Assembly: GCF_003258945.1 (NCBI RefSeq)
Contig: NZ_QLIX01000002.1
Span: 372,843-436,842, forward strand
Direction of reading: 5' to 3'
Origin: Roseicella frigidaeris
Lineage (GTDB): Bacteria > Pseudomonadota > Alphaproteobacteria > Acetobacterales > Acetobacteraceae
DNA length: 64,000 nt
Within the stretch, counting starts at the first letter, position 1, and every line of letters starts with the position of its first letter. The position numbers and the translations under genes are program-made. Below the pieces are notes generated by a model that searched no databases, was not told where the DNA came from, and saw only the letters and a program-made list of their open reading frames with translations. This document shows, in pieces, positions 44,418 to 53,135 of the stretch.

Positions 44418-45646
44418 TGGGCTTCGACCTGCTGCTGCGCGATGCCCGGCTGGCCGATGGCGCCGCCGTCGATATCGGCGTGCGGGAGGGACGGATCGCG
44501 GCTGTCGGCCCCGGGCTGGAGGGCGAGGCGGGGGAGGTGGTGGAGTGCGGCGGCCGCCTGGTCTCGCCGGGCTTCGTCGAGACCCATATCCACCTCGACA
44601 AGACCTGCACCATCGACCGCTGCGCCTGCGAGACCACCCGCTTCCCGCATGGCGCCATGCAGCGGGTGAGCGACATCAAGCACACATTCACCGTGGAGGA
44701 CGTCACCGACCGGGCGCGGCGGACGCTGGAGAGGTGCATCTCCCACGGCACGACCCTGATGCGCACCCATGCCGAGGTCGATCCCAAGGTCGGGCTGCGC
44801 GGCTTCGAGGGGGTGAAGGCGCTGGTCGAGCGCTATCGCTGGGCCATCGACATCGAGATCTGCGTCATGCCGCAGGAGGGGATGCTCAACAATCCGGGCA
44901 CGGAGGCGCTGATGGTCGCGGCGCTGCGCGACGGCGCCCGGGTGATCGGCGCCGCCCCGTCCTATGACAGCGACCCGGCCGGGCAGATCCGCCGGGTCTT
45001 CGAGCTGGCGCGGGAGTTCGACGTCGATATCGACATGCATGTCGACAGCGGCTCCTCGGCCGAGCATCTCGACACGCGCCTGGTCTGCGAGCTGACCGAG
45101 CAGTATGGCTGGGGCGGCCGCGTCGCCTGCGGCCACCTCACCAAGCTCTCGGTCATGCCGCTGCCGGAGCTCGACGCCATGGCCCGGCGCATGGCCGATG
45201 CCGGCGTCGCGCTCACCGTGCTGCCTTCGACCGACCTCTATCTCGGCGGGCGGGACAAGGACCACCGGATCGAGCGCAGCGTGGCCGATGCCAACCGGCT
45301 GCACCGGCTCGGCGTCACCTGCTCCCTCTCCTCGAACAACATCCTGAACGCCTTCACCCCGATGGGCGACGGGCAGCTCATCCGGCAGGCGAATCTCTAT
45401 GCCAATGTGGTGCAGCACGCCATGCCGGACGAGTTGCGCGACACCTGGGCGATGGTCACCAGCCAGTCCGCCAGGCTGATGCGCCGCCAGGATTACGGCA
45501 TCGCAGCGGGCAACCCGGCCGACCTCGTCCTGGTGGATGCGCCGGACCCGGTGGCGGCGATCCGGGAGGTGGCGCCGGTGCTCGCCGGCTGGAAAGCCGG
45601 CCGACGCAGCTTCACGCGCCAGCCGGTGGTGCTACACAGGCCGTAA
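44417..45646 (+). CDS. Cytosine-deaminase-like amidohydrolase
   Basis: 409 residues; start ATG 44417 overlaps the previous stop. HIHLDKTCTIDR, MRTHAEVD, DMHVDSGSS and CGHLTKLS are metal-ligand motifs of cytosine-deaminase-type amidohydrolases (HxH, H, H). In place of the usual D-bearing segment near residue 310 the sequence reads SLSSNNILNAF, so the catalytic aspartate position appears to be Asn. It may hydrolyse a cyclic amide or deaminate a heterocycle, or have lost activity. Translationally coupled to the HisD-like enzyme. Confidence 0.83.
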   Translation: MGFDLLLRDARLADGAAVDIGVREGRIAAVGPGLEGEAGEVVECGGRLVSPGFVETHIHLDKTCTIDRCACETTRFPHGAMQRVSDIKHTFTVEDVTDRARRTLERCISHGTTLMRTHAEVDPKVGLRGFEGVKALVERYRWAIDIEICVMPQEGMLNNPGTEALMVAALRDGARVIGAAPSYDSDPAGQIRRVFELAREFDVDIDMHVDSGSSAEHLDTRLVCELTEQYGWGGRVACGHLTKLSVMPLPELDAMARRMADAGVALTVLPSTDLYLGGRDKDHRIERSVADANRLHRLGVTCSLSSNNILNAFTPMGDGQLIRQANLYANVVQHAMPDELRDTWAMVTSQSARLMRRQDYGIAAGNPADLVLVDAPDPVAAIREVAPVLAGWKAGRRSFTRQPVVLHRP

Positions 45647-45671
45647 CGGAAGCCCCGGAGGAACCAGGTCC

Positions 45672-45746
45672 ATGCGCAAGCGCCGCCTCGGCGAAGCCCC
45701 GCACCCGCGCCGCGGCGCGGCCGGCCAGGGCAGGGCCGGCCGATGA
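45672..45746 (+). CDS. 24-residue arginine-rich leader ORF
   Basis: ATG 45672 with GGAGG about 10 bases upstream, 24 codons, seven arginines plus one lysine (MRKRRLGEAPH near the start), and a TGA that overlaps the ATG of the next gene (ATGA at 45743-45746). The next gene has only a weak ribosome site of its own, so this looks like a coupling leader peptide. No family. Could be chance, but start signal and coupling both fit. Confidence 0.45.
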   Translation: MRKRRLGEAPHPRRGAAGQGRAGR

Positions 45747-46615
45747 GCAGCGTCGCCGCCCGGCGCGCCGCCTTCCGCGCCATCCTCGCCGGCACCGCCT
45801 GCCTCCATCCCGCCTCGGTCTACGACCCGATGTCGGCGCGGATCGCCGAGGATCTCGGCTTCGAGCTCGGCATGTTCGCCGGCTCCACCGCCTCCCTCAC
45901 CATCCTCGGCGCGCCGGACAACATCACCATCACCCTCAGCGAGTTCGCCGAACAGTGCCGGCGCATCTGCCGCGCGGTGAAGCGCCTGCCGGTGCTGGTC
46001 GATGCCGATCATGGCTATGGCAACGCGCTGAACGCCATGCGGACGGTAGAGGAGGTGGAGACCGCCGGCATCGCCGCCATGACGCTGGAGGACACCGTCC
46101 TGCCGCGTCCCTATGGCGATGGCCGGGTGACGCTGCTCAGCCTCGAGGAGGGGCTCGGCAAGATCCGGGCGGCGCTGGCGGCGCGAGACGATCCGGGCTT
46201 CGGCATCGTGGCGCGGACCGGCGCGGTCTCCGTCACCGGCCTCGAGGATGCGCTGGAGCGGACCCGCGCCTATACGGCGAGCGGCGCCGATGCGCTCTTC
46301 TATACCGGCATCCGGACCCCGGCCGAGCTCGATGCCATCGCCGCCGTGGCGACGCTGCCGATCATCCTCGGCGGGGCGGAGGGGAAGGAGCTCAGCGACC
46401 GGGCCTATCTGGCGGCGCGCGGCGTGCGCATCGCCTTGCAGGGGCATCAGCCGATCCAGGCGGCGCAGCGCGCGGTCCAGGAGACGCTGCAGGCGCTGCG
46501 CGAGGGCGTGCCGCCGAAGCAGCTGCCGGGGATGCCGCAGGGCGACCTGATGGCGCGGGCGACGCGCGAGGCCGACTACAAGCGCTGGACCGGGGATTTC
46601 CTCGGCGGCGCCTGA
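45743..46615 (+). CDS. Oxaloacetate decarboxylase-like ICL/PEP-mutase enzyme
   Basis: 290 residues, start ATG 45743 overlapping the leader ORF's stop. VDADHGYGNALNA supplies the metal aspartates, but the KKCGH loop of lyases is replaced by VLPRPYGDGR, as in the PA4872-type oxaloacetate decarboxylases of this superfamily. Decarboxylation of oxaloacetate or a substituted homologue is therefore more likely than isocitrate-type cleavage. It sits in the middle of the catabolic block, followed by the FMN oxidase. Confidence 0.8.
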   Translation: MSSVAARRAAFRAILAGTACLHPASVYDPMSARIAEDLGFELGMFAGSTASLTILGAPDNITITLSEFAEQCRRICRAVKRLPVLVDADHGYGNALNAMRTVEEVETAGIAAMTLEDTVLPRPYGDGRVTLLSLEEGLGKIRAALAARDDPGFGIVARTGAVSVTGLEDALERTRAYTASGADALFYTGIRTPAELDAIAAVATLPIILGGAEGKELSDRAYLAARGVRIALQGHQPIQAAQRAVQETLQALREGVPPKQLPGMPQGDLMARATREADYKRWTGDFLGGA

Positions 46616-46663
46616 GGCTCGCCGGCCAGGGATGCGCATGGGGATGACAAAGGAACGACAGAC

Positions 46664-47764
46664 ATGGTGAGCCAGACCGAGGGCGCCTTCCTGACGCTGC
46701 ACGAGTTCGTCAAGGAAGCAAAGGGCCGCCTCAGCCCCGGCAATTGGGACTATCTGGTCGGCGCGACCGAGACCGAGACCACCATGATGCGCAACCGGAT
46801 GGCGCTCGACAGCGTCGCCTTCCGGCCGCGCGTGCTGCGCGACGTCTCCTCGATCGACCTCTCCGGCCGCTTCCTCGGCCGCAAGATCACGCTGCCGGTC
46901 ATGCTGGCGCCGGTCGGCGGGCTCGAGAATTTCGATCCCGAGGGCGGCGCCCCGGCCGGCCGCGCGGCCAAGGCCTATGGCGTGCCGATCATGGTCTCCT
47001 CCGTCTCCATGCCCGGCCTGCAGCCGATGGCCGAGGCGACGCAGGGCGGGGTCCGGGTCTTCCAGCTCTATGTCCGCGGCGATTTCGAATGGATCGCCGA
47101 CATCACCGAGCAGGCGATCGCCGCCGGCTACGACGCCTTCTGCATGACGGTCGACACCGCCATCTACAGCCGGCGCGAGCGCGACATCTCGAAGCGCTTC
47201 GTCAAGCCCTGGCGGCAGCGGGCGACGGGCATGCATTTCCAGGCGGCGTTGAACTGGGACGACGTGAAGCGCTGGAAGGAGCGCTTCCCGCGGACGCCGC
47301 TGGTGCTGAAGGGCGTCGCCACCGCCGAGGATGCGGCCATCGCCTGCGATCACGGCGTCGAGGTGGTCTATGTCTCGAACCATGGCGGCCGCCAGCTCGA
47401 CCATGGCCGCGGCGCGCTCGACGTGCTGCCGGAGGTGGTGCAGGCGGTCGGCAGCCGCGCCAAGGTCTGGATCGATGGCGGCTTCTCGCGCGGCTCCGAC
47501 ATCGTCAAGGCGGTGGCCATGGGGGCGGAGCTGGTCGGGCTCGGCCGGCTCTACTGCTACGCCCTGGCCGCCGCCGGTGAGGCGGGCGTCACCCGCATGT
47601 TCGAGCTGCTGGAGACCGAGATCCACGAGGTGCTCGGCCTGCTCGGCGTGACCGGCTTCGACGGGCTCGACGGCAGCTACCTGCATGCCGCGCCGCCGGT
47701 CGTCCTGCCGCATGTCCACAGCGCCTTCCCGCTGACCAACCTGGCCGATCCCGGCTATCGCTGA
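46664..47764 (+). CDS. FMN-dependent alpha-hydroxy-acid oxidase
   Basis: 366 residues. LPVMLAPVGG and VSSVSMPGLQPM bind FMN; the catalytic histidine is in VSNHGGRQLDHG, and WIDGGFSRGSDIVKA plus GLGRLYCYALAA match the C-terminal FMN-phosphate site. Oxidises an (S)-2-hydroxy acid (lactate, glycolate, mandelate-like) to a 2-oxo acid, consistent with a neighbour that handles oxaloacetate-like acids. Start ATG 46664. Confidence 0.9.
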   Translation: MVSQTEGAFLTLHEFVKEAKGRLSPGNWDYLVGATETETTMMRNRMALDSVAFRPRVLRDVSSIDLSGRFLGRKITLPVMLAPVGGLENFDPEGGAPAGRAAKAYGVPIMVSSVSMPGLQPMAEATQGGVRVFQLYVRGDFEWIADITEQAIAAGYDAFCMTVDTAIYSRRERDISKRFVKPWRQRATGMHFQAALNWDDVKRWKERFPRTPLVLKGVATAEDAAIACDHGVEVVYVSNHGGRQLDHGRGALDVLPEVVQAVGSRAKVWIDGGFSRGSDIVKAVAMGAELVGLGRLYCYALAAAGEAGVTRMFELLETEIHEVLGLLGVTGFDGLDGSYLHAAPPVVLPHVHSAFPLTNLADPGYR

Positions 47765-47822
47765 GGGTTGCGCGCCCGCGCCACCCTGGCAGGCTGTCGG
47801 CTTGACAGCCCGGGGATGCGCG

Positions 47823-49997
47823 ATGCTGGTGCCGCTGATTGGATATCTCGACCGTTTCTCCGCCCGGCCGGGCGAGCGGCTGGAGGTCAAGGTATCCTCC
47901 CAGCTCGGCCTGCCCTATCGGGCCGAGCTGGTGCGGGTGCGGCACGCCGATCCCAACCCTGCCGGCCCGGGCATGCGGCTGATCCCGGTGCCGGCCGACT
48001 GGGCGGGCGAGTATCCCGGCATCGCCAAGCCGGTCCCCAACGGCTCGTTCGGCCGCGCCGCCGGCCGGCTCGCGCTCGGCGAGGCCTTCACCCTGCTGCT
48101 GCGCGTCGCGCCCTGGCTGCCGCGCTCGGCGCCGCAGACCCTGCTGGCGCTGCGCGGCTCCGGATGCGCGCTCACCCTCTCGGTCAGCGATGCGGGCTTC
48201 GCCGTCGAGGCGAGCCATGGCGACCAGGCGGCGCGCTGCGCCACGGCGGCGCCGCCGCATCCGCGGAGCTGGTACGAGATCGCCGTCACCCTCGGCGAGG
48301 GGCGCCTCACCCTGTCGCAGCGCCCGCTGCAGCGTATCTGGGGCGCACGCGACGCCGGCGCGGCGGAGGCGGCGCTGCCGCCGGCCGATTGGTCCGGCGA
48401 GACGACCATCACCGTCGCCGCTTCGCCCGAGGCGACCGCGCATTTCAACGGCCGGATCGAGGATCCGCTGCTGCTGCGCGGCACGCCGCGCGTCACCCTG
48501 GACGATCCGGAGGCCCTGCTCGCCTCCGGCCGCGTCGCCGCCTGGTGGGACTTTTCCGAGCGCATGGAGGGCGAGGCCATCCTCGACCGCGGCGCCGCCG
48601 GTCTGCATGGCGGCCTAGTGAACATGCCGGCCCGGGCGGTGAAGGGCAGCCGCTGGACCGGCGCGGAGCATGCCTGGCGCCACGCGCCGCGGCACTATGC
48701 AGCGATCCACTTCCACGAGGACGACCTCGAGGATTGCCGCTGGGCCACCGATTTCACCGTGCCCATCCCGGAGGACATGCCGAGCGGCGTCTATGCGGTG
48801 CGGCTGACCTGCGGCGAGCACTGGGACATGATCCCCTTCTTCGTGCTGCCGCCGAAGGGGGTGGCGCGGGCGCCGATCGCCTATCTGGCCAATACCTTCA
48901 CCTGCCAGGTCTACGCCAATTACCGCCGCCCCGAATTCCCGGAGGACCACCGGCGCAAGCGGCAAGCCTGGGGCGCCTTCGACTGGTGCGGCAACCTCGT
49001 CACCGAATACGGGCTCTCCACCTACAACACGCATGTCGATGGCAGCGGCATCCACCTTTCCTCGCGCCTGCGCCCGATCCTGAACCTGCGCCCCGGCTTC
49101 GTCGCGGTGCCGGACCCGGTGGGCTCCGGCCTGCGCCACCTGCCGGCGGACAGCCACCTGACCGACTGGCTGGAGGAGAAGGGCTTCGCCTTCGACGTCA
49201 TCACCGATGAGGATCTCGACGAGGAGGGCCTGGACCTTCTCGCCCGCTACAAATGCGTCGTCACCGGCTCGCATCCGGAATACCACACGCCGGGCACGCT
49301 GGATGCGCTGCAGGCCTACGTCTCGGGCGGCGGCCGGCTCGCCTATCTCGGCGGCAACGGCTTCTACTGGAAGGTCGCCCGCCGCCGGGACCGGCCGCAC
49401 CTGCTCGAGATCCGCCGCGCCGAGGGCGGCATCCGCGCCTGGGCGGCGGAGACCGGCGAATACTACAACCAGCTCGACGGCACGCTCGGCGGGTTGTGGC
49501 GGCGCAACGGCCGGCCGCCGCAGCTGCTCTGCGGCGTCGGCTTCAGCGGCCAGGGGAAGTTCGAGGGCAGCCATTACCGGGCCATGCCCGGCGCCACCGA
49601 TCCGCGCGCGGCCTGGATCCTCGACGGCACGGGCATCGTCCCGGGCGACACCTTCGGCGGCTTCGGCCTCTCGGGCGGCGGCGCCGCCGGCTTCGAGCTC
49701 GACCGCGCCGACCCGCTGCTCGGCACGCCGCCGAATGCGGTGATCCTGGCGCGCTCGGAGGGGCACCAGGATCATTTCGTCACTGTGCCCGAGGAGCTGC
49801 TGACGCATCTCACCACGGTGACGGGCGAGACGCCGGAGGCGCTGATCCGGGCCGAGATCGTCTATTTCGAGACCCGCCAGGGCGGCGCGGTCTTCTCGAC
49901 CGGCTCCATCACCTTCTGTGGCAGCCTCTCGCATGCCGGTTACGCGAACCCGATCTCGCGTATGCTGGAGAATGTTCTAACCCGGTTCCAGGCGTGA
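47823..49997 (+). CDS. N,N-dimethylformamidase-like large subunit
   Basis: 724 residues from ATG 47823. The N-terminal ~230 residues form a beta-rich, LamG-like region; the rest matches the dimethylformamidase beta-subunit family, with TCQVYANYR, GLSTYNTH and TGSHPEYHT placing Y364 or Y367, Y401 and E486 where that iron amidohydrolase has two tyrosine ligands and a glutamate. It would hydrolyse an N-substituted amide to acid and amine. The known enzyme also has a ~15-kDa small subunit, which is not encoded next to this gene. The next gene starts 4 bases after the stop. Confidence 0.8.
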   Translation: MLVPLIGYLDRFSARPGERLEVKVSSQLGLPYRAELVRVRHADPNPAGPGMRLIPVPADWAGEYPGIAKPVPNGSFGRAAGRLALGEAFTLLLRVAPWLPRSAPQTLLALRGSGCALTLSVSDAGFAVEASHGDQAARCATAAPPHPRSWYEIAVTLGEGRLTLSQRPLQRIWGARDAGAAEAALPPADWSGETTITVAASPEATAHFNGRIEDPLLLRGTPRVTLDDPEALLASGRVAAWWDFSERMEGEAILDRGAAGLHGGLVNMPARAVKGSRWTGAEHAWRHAPRHYAAIHFHEDDLEDCRWATDFTVPIPEDMPSGVYAVRLTCGEHWDMIPFFVLPPKGVARAPIAYLANTFTCQVYANYRRPEFPEDHRRKRQAWGAFDWCGNLVTEYGLSTYNTHVDGSGIHLSSRLRPILNLRPGFVAVPDPVGSGLRHLPADSHLTDWLEEKGFAFDVITDEDLDEEGLDLLARYKCVVTGSHPEYHTPGTLDALQAYVSGGGRLAYLGGNGFYWKVARRRDRPHLLEIRRAEGGIRAWAAETGEYYNQLDGTLGGLWRRNGRPPQLLCGVGFSGQGKFEGSHYRAMPGATDPRAAWILDGTGIVPGDTFGGFGLSGGGAAGFELDRADPLLGTPPNAVILARSEGHQDHFVTVPEELLTHLTTVTGETPEALIRAEIVYFETRQGGAVFSTGSITFCGSLSHAGYANPISRMLENVLTRFQA

Positions 49998-50001
49998 CCG
50001 C

Positions 50002-52635
50002 ATGAAGACCGACACCCCCGTCACCATCCGCCGCGGCGATTACGCCCCGCCCGCCTATCTGGTGGATGAGGTCGCGCTGGAGTTCCGCCTCGACCCGGCC
50101 GCGACGCTGGTGCGGGCGCGGCTGGCGCTGCGGCGGAACCCTGCCGCCGCGCCGGATGCGCCGCTGCGGCTGGACGGGGAGGGGTTGCAGCTGGTCGAGG
50201 CGCGGCTCGACGGCGCCGTGCTGCCGCCGGACCGCTGCCGGATCGGCGAGGACGGCGCGCTCACCCTCCTCGATCCGCCGGCCGCCGGGGTGCTGGAGAC
50301 ACTGGTGCGCATCGCGCCCGAGAGCAACACCGCGCTCTCCGGCCTCTACACCTCGGGCGGCAATTACTATACGCAATGCGAGGCCGAGGGCTTCCGGCGC
50401 ATCACCTTCTTCCCCGACCGGCCCGACGTGATGTCGCGCTACGAGGTGACGATCACCGCCGACCGGACGCTCTGCCCGGTGCTGCTCTCGAACGGCAACC
50501 CGGCGGGCAGCGGCCTCGGCGACGGGAACACGCATTGGGCGCGCTGGGTCGATCCGCACCCGAAGCCGAGCTACCTCTTCGCCCTCGTCGCCGGCGACCT
50601 GGTGAACGTCGCCGACCGCTTCACCACCCGCTCGGGCCGCGAGGTGGCGCTCAACATCTGGGTCCGCCGCGGCGACGAGGATCGCTGCGGCCATGCCATG
50701 GACAGCCTGAAGCGCTCCATGGCCTGGGACGAGCAGGTCTTCGGCCTGGAATACGACCTCGACGTCTTCAACATCGCCGCCGTCTCCGACTTCAACATGG
50801 GGGCGATGGAGAACAAGGGTCTCAACGTCTTCAACACCAAATACGTGCTCGCCAGCCCGGAAAGCGCGACCGATGGCGATTGGCAGGGCATCGAGACGGT
50901 CGTCGCGCACGAGTATTTCCACAACTGGACCGGCAACCGCGTCACCTGCCGCGACTGGTTCCAGCTCTCGCTGAAGGAGGGGCTGACCGTCTTCCGCGAC
51001 CAGGAATTCTCGGCCGACATGGGCAGCCGCGCGGTCAAGCGCATCCGCGACGTGCGCGGGCTGCGGGCGGCGCAGTTCCCCGAGGATGCCGGGCCGATGG
51101 CGCATCCGGTGCGGCCGGACAGCTATATCGAGATCGACAATTTCTACACGCCGACCGTCTATCAGAAGGGCGCCGAGGTAGTGCGGCTGATCCACACGCG
51201 GATCGGCCCGGCCGCCTTCCGCCGCGGCATGGATCTCTACATCGCCCGCAACGACAACCAGGCGGTGACGATCGAGGATTTCGTCGCCGCCATGCAGGAG
51301 GCCTCCGGCATCGACCTTTCGGCCTTCATGGGCTGGTACGACCAGGCCGGCACGCCGGAGCTCGCGGCCGAGGATCGCTACGACCCGGAGGCCCGCCGCT
51401 ACACCCTCACGCTGCGGCAGAGCACCCCGCCGACCCCGGGCCAGCCGGCGAAGCGCCCGCTGCCCATCCCGGTGGCGATGGGCCTGCTCGGCCCGGACGG
51501 CGCCGCCCTGCCGACGCGCCTCGCGGGGGAGAACGCGGCGCAATCCGGCACCCGCACCCTGCTCCTGGAGGCGGCCGAGCAGTCCTTCACCTTCGAGGAC
51601 GTGCCGGCGCCGCCGGTGCCCTCCCTGCTGCGCAGCTTCTCGGCGCCGGTGCGGCTGCAGGGCGTGCCGCGCGAACAGCTCCGCTTCCTCGCCGTGCATG
51701 ACAGCGACCCCTTCGTGCGCTGGGAGAGCGGCCAGCAATACGCCGCCTCGGTGATGCTGGAGATGGTCGCGGCGGCGCAGCGGGGCGAGGCGCCCGGCTT
51801 CGACCCGGCCCTGGCCGAGGCGGTGGCGAACACGCTGGCGGCCGCCGAGGCGGACCCGGCCTTCGCCGCCGAGGCGCTGTCGCTGCCGGGGGAGGGGTTC
51901 CTGGCCGACCAGATGGCGGTCGCCGATCCCGTCGCCATCCATCGCGTCCGGCAGGGCCTGCGGGCGGAGATCGGCCGGCGCTGCGGCCCGGCGCTGCGGG
52001 CGGCCTATGGCTCGCTGGCCGAGACCGGGCCCTATCGCATCGATGGCCGCAGCATCGGCCGCCGCGCCCTGCGCAACGCCTGTCTCGGCTACCTCGTCGC
52101 CGCCGGCGATGCCGCGCTCGCCAAGGCGCAATTCGACGCCGCCACCAACATGACCGACAGCCTCGCCGCCCTCTCGCTGCTCGCCGATGCCGCGACGCCG
52201 GCGCGCGAGGAAGCGCTGGCCGCCTTCCACGCCCGCTGGCGCGGCGATGCGCTGGTGCTGGACAAATGGTTCTCCATCCAGGCCATGGCCGACCGGCCGG
52301 ACGCGATCGAGGCGATGCGGCAGCTCTACGCGCATCCGGATTTCGACCTGCGGAACCCCAACCGCGCCCGCGCGCTGATCGGCGCCTTCGCCGCCGGCAA
52401 CCCGGCGCATTTCCATGCGGAGTCGGGCGAGGGCTATCGCTTCCTGGCCGATGCGGTGATCGCGCTCGATCCGATCAACGGCTCGATCGCGGCGCGGCTG
52501 ATCGGCCCGCTCGGGCAGTGGCGGCGCCAGGCGCCATCCCGGGGCGCGCTGATGCGGCGGGAGCTGCAACGGGTGCTGGACACGCCCAACCTGTCGAAGG
52601 GCACCTTCGAGAAGGCATCAAAGGCATTGCTCTGA
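50002..52635 (+). CDS. pepN: M1 aminopeptidase N
   Basis: 877 residues. GAMEN is at residues 267-271, the zinc-binding HEYFH at 303-307 with E326 18 residues on, as in M1 peptidases; length and the C-terminal SKGTFEKASKALL fit bacterial PepN. Cleaves N-terminal residues from peptides in the cytosol. Start ATG 50002 is 4 bases after the dimethylformamidase-like stop, so it may be transcribed with the catabolic block. Confidence 0.95.
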   Translation: MKTDTPVTIRRGDYAPPAYLVDEVALEFRLDPAATLVRARLALRRNPAAAPDAPLRLDGEGLQLVEARLDGAVLPPDRCRIGEDGALTLLDPPAAGVLETLVRIAPESNTALSGLYTSGGNYYTQCEAEGFRRITFFPDRPDVMSRYEVTITADRTLCPVLLSNGNPAGSGLGDGNTHWARWVDPHPKPSYLFALVAGDLVNVADRFTTRSGREVALNIWVRRGDEDRCGHAMDSLKRSMAWDEQVFGLEYDLDVFNIAAVSDFNMGAMENKGLNVFNTKYVLASPESATDGDWQGIETVVAHEYFHNWTGNRVTCRDWFQLSLKEGLTVFRDQEFSADMGSRAVKRIRDVRGLRAAQFPEDAGPMAHPVRPDSYIEIDNFYTPTVYQKGAEVVRLIHTRIGPAAFRRGMDLYIARNDNQAVTIEDFVAAMQEASGIDLSAFMGWYDQAGTPELAAEDRYDPEARRYTLTLRQSTPPTPGQPAKRPLPIPVAMGLLGPDGAALPTRLAGENAAQSGTRTLLLEAAEQSFTFEDVPAPPVPSLLRSFSAPVRLQGVPREQLRFLAVHDSDPFVRWESGQQYAASVMLEMVAAAQRGEAPGFDPALAEAVANTLAAAEADPAFAAEALSLPGEGFLADQMAVADPVAIHRVRQGLRAEIGRRCGPALRAAYGSLAETGPYRIDGRSIGRRALRNACLGYLVAAGDAALAKAQFDAATNMTDSLAALSLLADAATPAREEALAAFHARWRGDALVLDKWFSIQAMADRPDAIEAMRQLYAHPDFDLRNPNRARALIGAFAAGNPAHFHAESGEGYRFLADAVIALDPINGSIAARLIGPLGQWRRQAPSRGALMRRELQRVLDTPNLSKGTFEKASKALL

Positions 52636-52643
52636 GGCGGGAA

Positions 52644-52664
52644 GGGCCCGTGCGGGGCGGGCCC
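52644..52664 (+). terminator. Hairpin after pepN
   Basis: GGGCCCG (52644-52650) and CGGGCCC (52658-52664) with a 7-base loop, 8 bases beyond the pepN stop. No T run; it also lies close to the ribosome site of the following cupin gene, so partial termination is possible. Confidence 0.4.
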
Positions 52665-52682
52665 GGAGGGAGGATGGAGCCC

Positions 52683-53135
52683 ATGTTCAGGCGACCGCTG
52701 CTGGCCCTGCCGCTGCTTGGCCTGCTGCCGCGCCGCGCCGCGGCGGCCACCGAGCCCGATCCACGGGTGATCGCCCTGCGTCTGCCGGACCAGATCCCCT
52801 GGGGGCCGGTGACGCAGGCGGGCAACCAGCAGGCGGTGCTGGTGGGCGACCCGGCCAGGCCGGGCTTCTACGCGGTGATGGTGCGGTGGCTGCCGGGCCA
52901 TATGTCGCGGCCGCATTTCCATCCGCATGACCGTTTCATCACCGTCCTCTCCGGCACCTGGTGGATGGGCAGCGGCCAGCGCTTCGACCCCGACAGCACC
53001 GTCCCGGCCCCGGCCGGCAGCTTCGTCACCCATTACGCCAAGGGCATCCATTACGACGGCGCGAAGGAGGCGGCGGCGGTGCTGCTGATCACCGGCGAGG
53101 GCCCGGGCACCGCGACGCCGGCGGAACTGCCGTGA
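52683..53135 (+). CDS. Secreted cupin protein
   Basis: 150 residues from ATG 52683 (ATG 52674 alternative). Signal FRRPLLALPLLGLLPRRAAAA, then a cupin domain: RPHFHPHDRFITVLSGTWW holds motif 1 histidines. The second motif is weak (GIHYDGAKEAA). Periplasmic and of unknown function. Its last codons overlap the GTG start of the hotdog gene (GTGA). Confidence 0.75.
   Translation: MFRRPLLALPLLGLLPRRAAAATEPDPRVIALRLPDQIPWGPVTQAGNQQAVLVGDPARPGFYAVMVRWLPGHMSRPHFHPHDRFITVLSGTWWMGSGQRFDPDSTVPAPAGSFVTHYAKGIHYDGAKEAAAVLLITGEGPGTATPAELP

Noticed and set aside
49909-52569. An 886-codon antisense open frame over pepN
   Set aside because: Shadow of pepN, whose GAMEN and HEXXH-18-E motifs are intact. The antisense product is arginine/histidine-rich and has no homologue I recognise.
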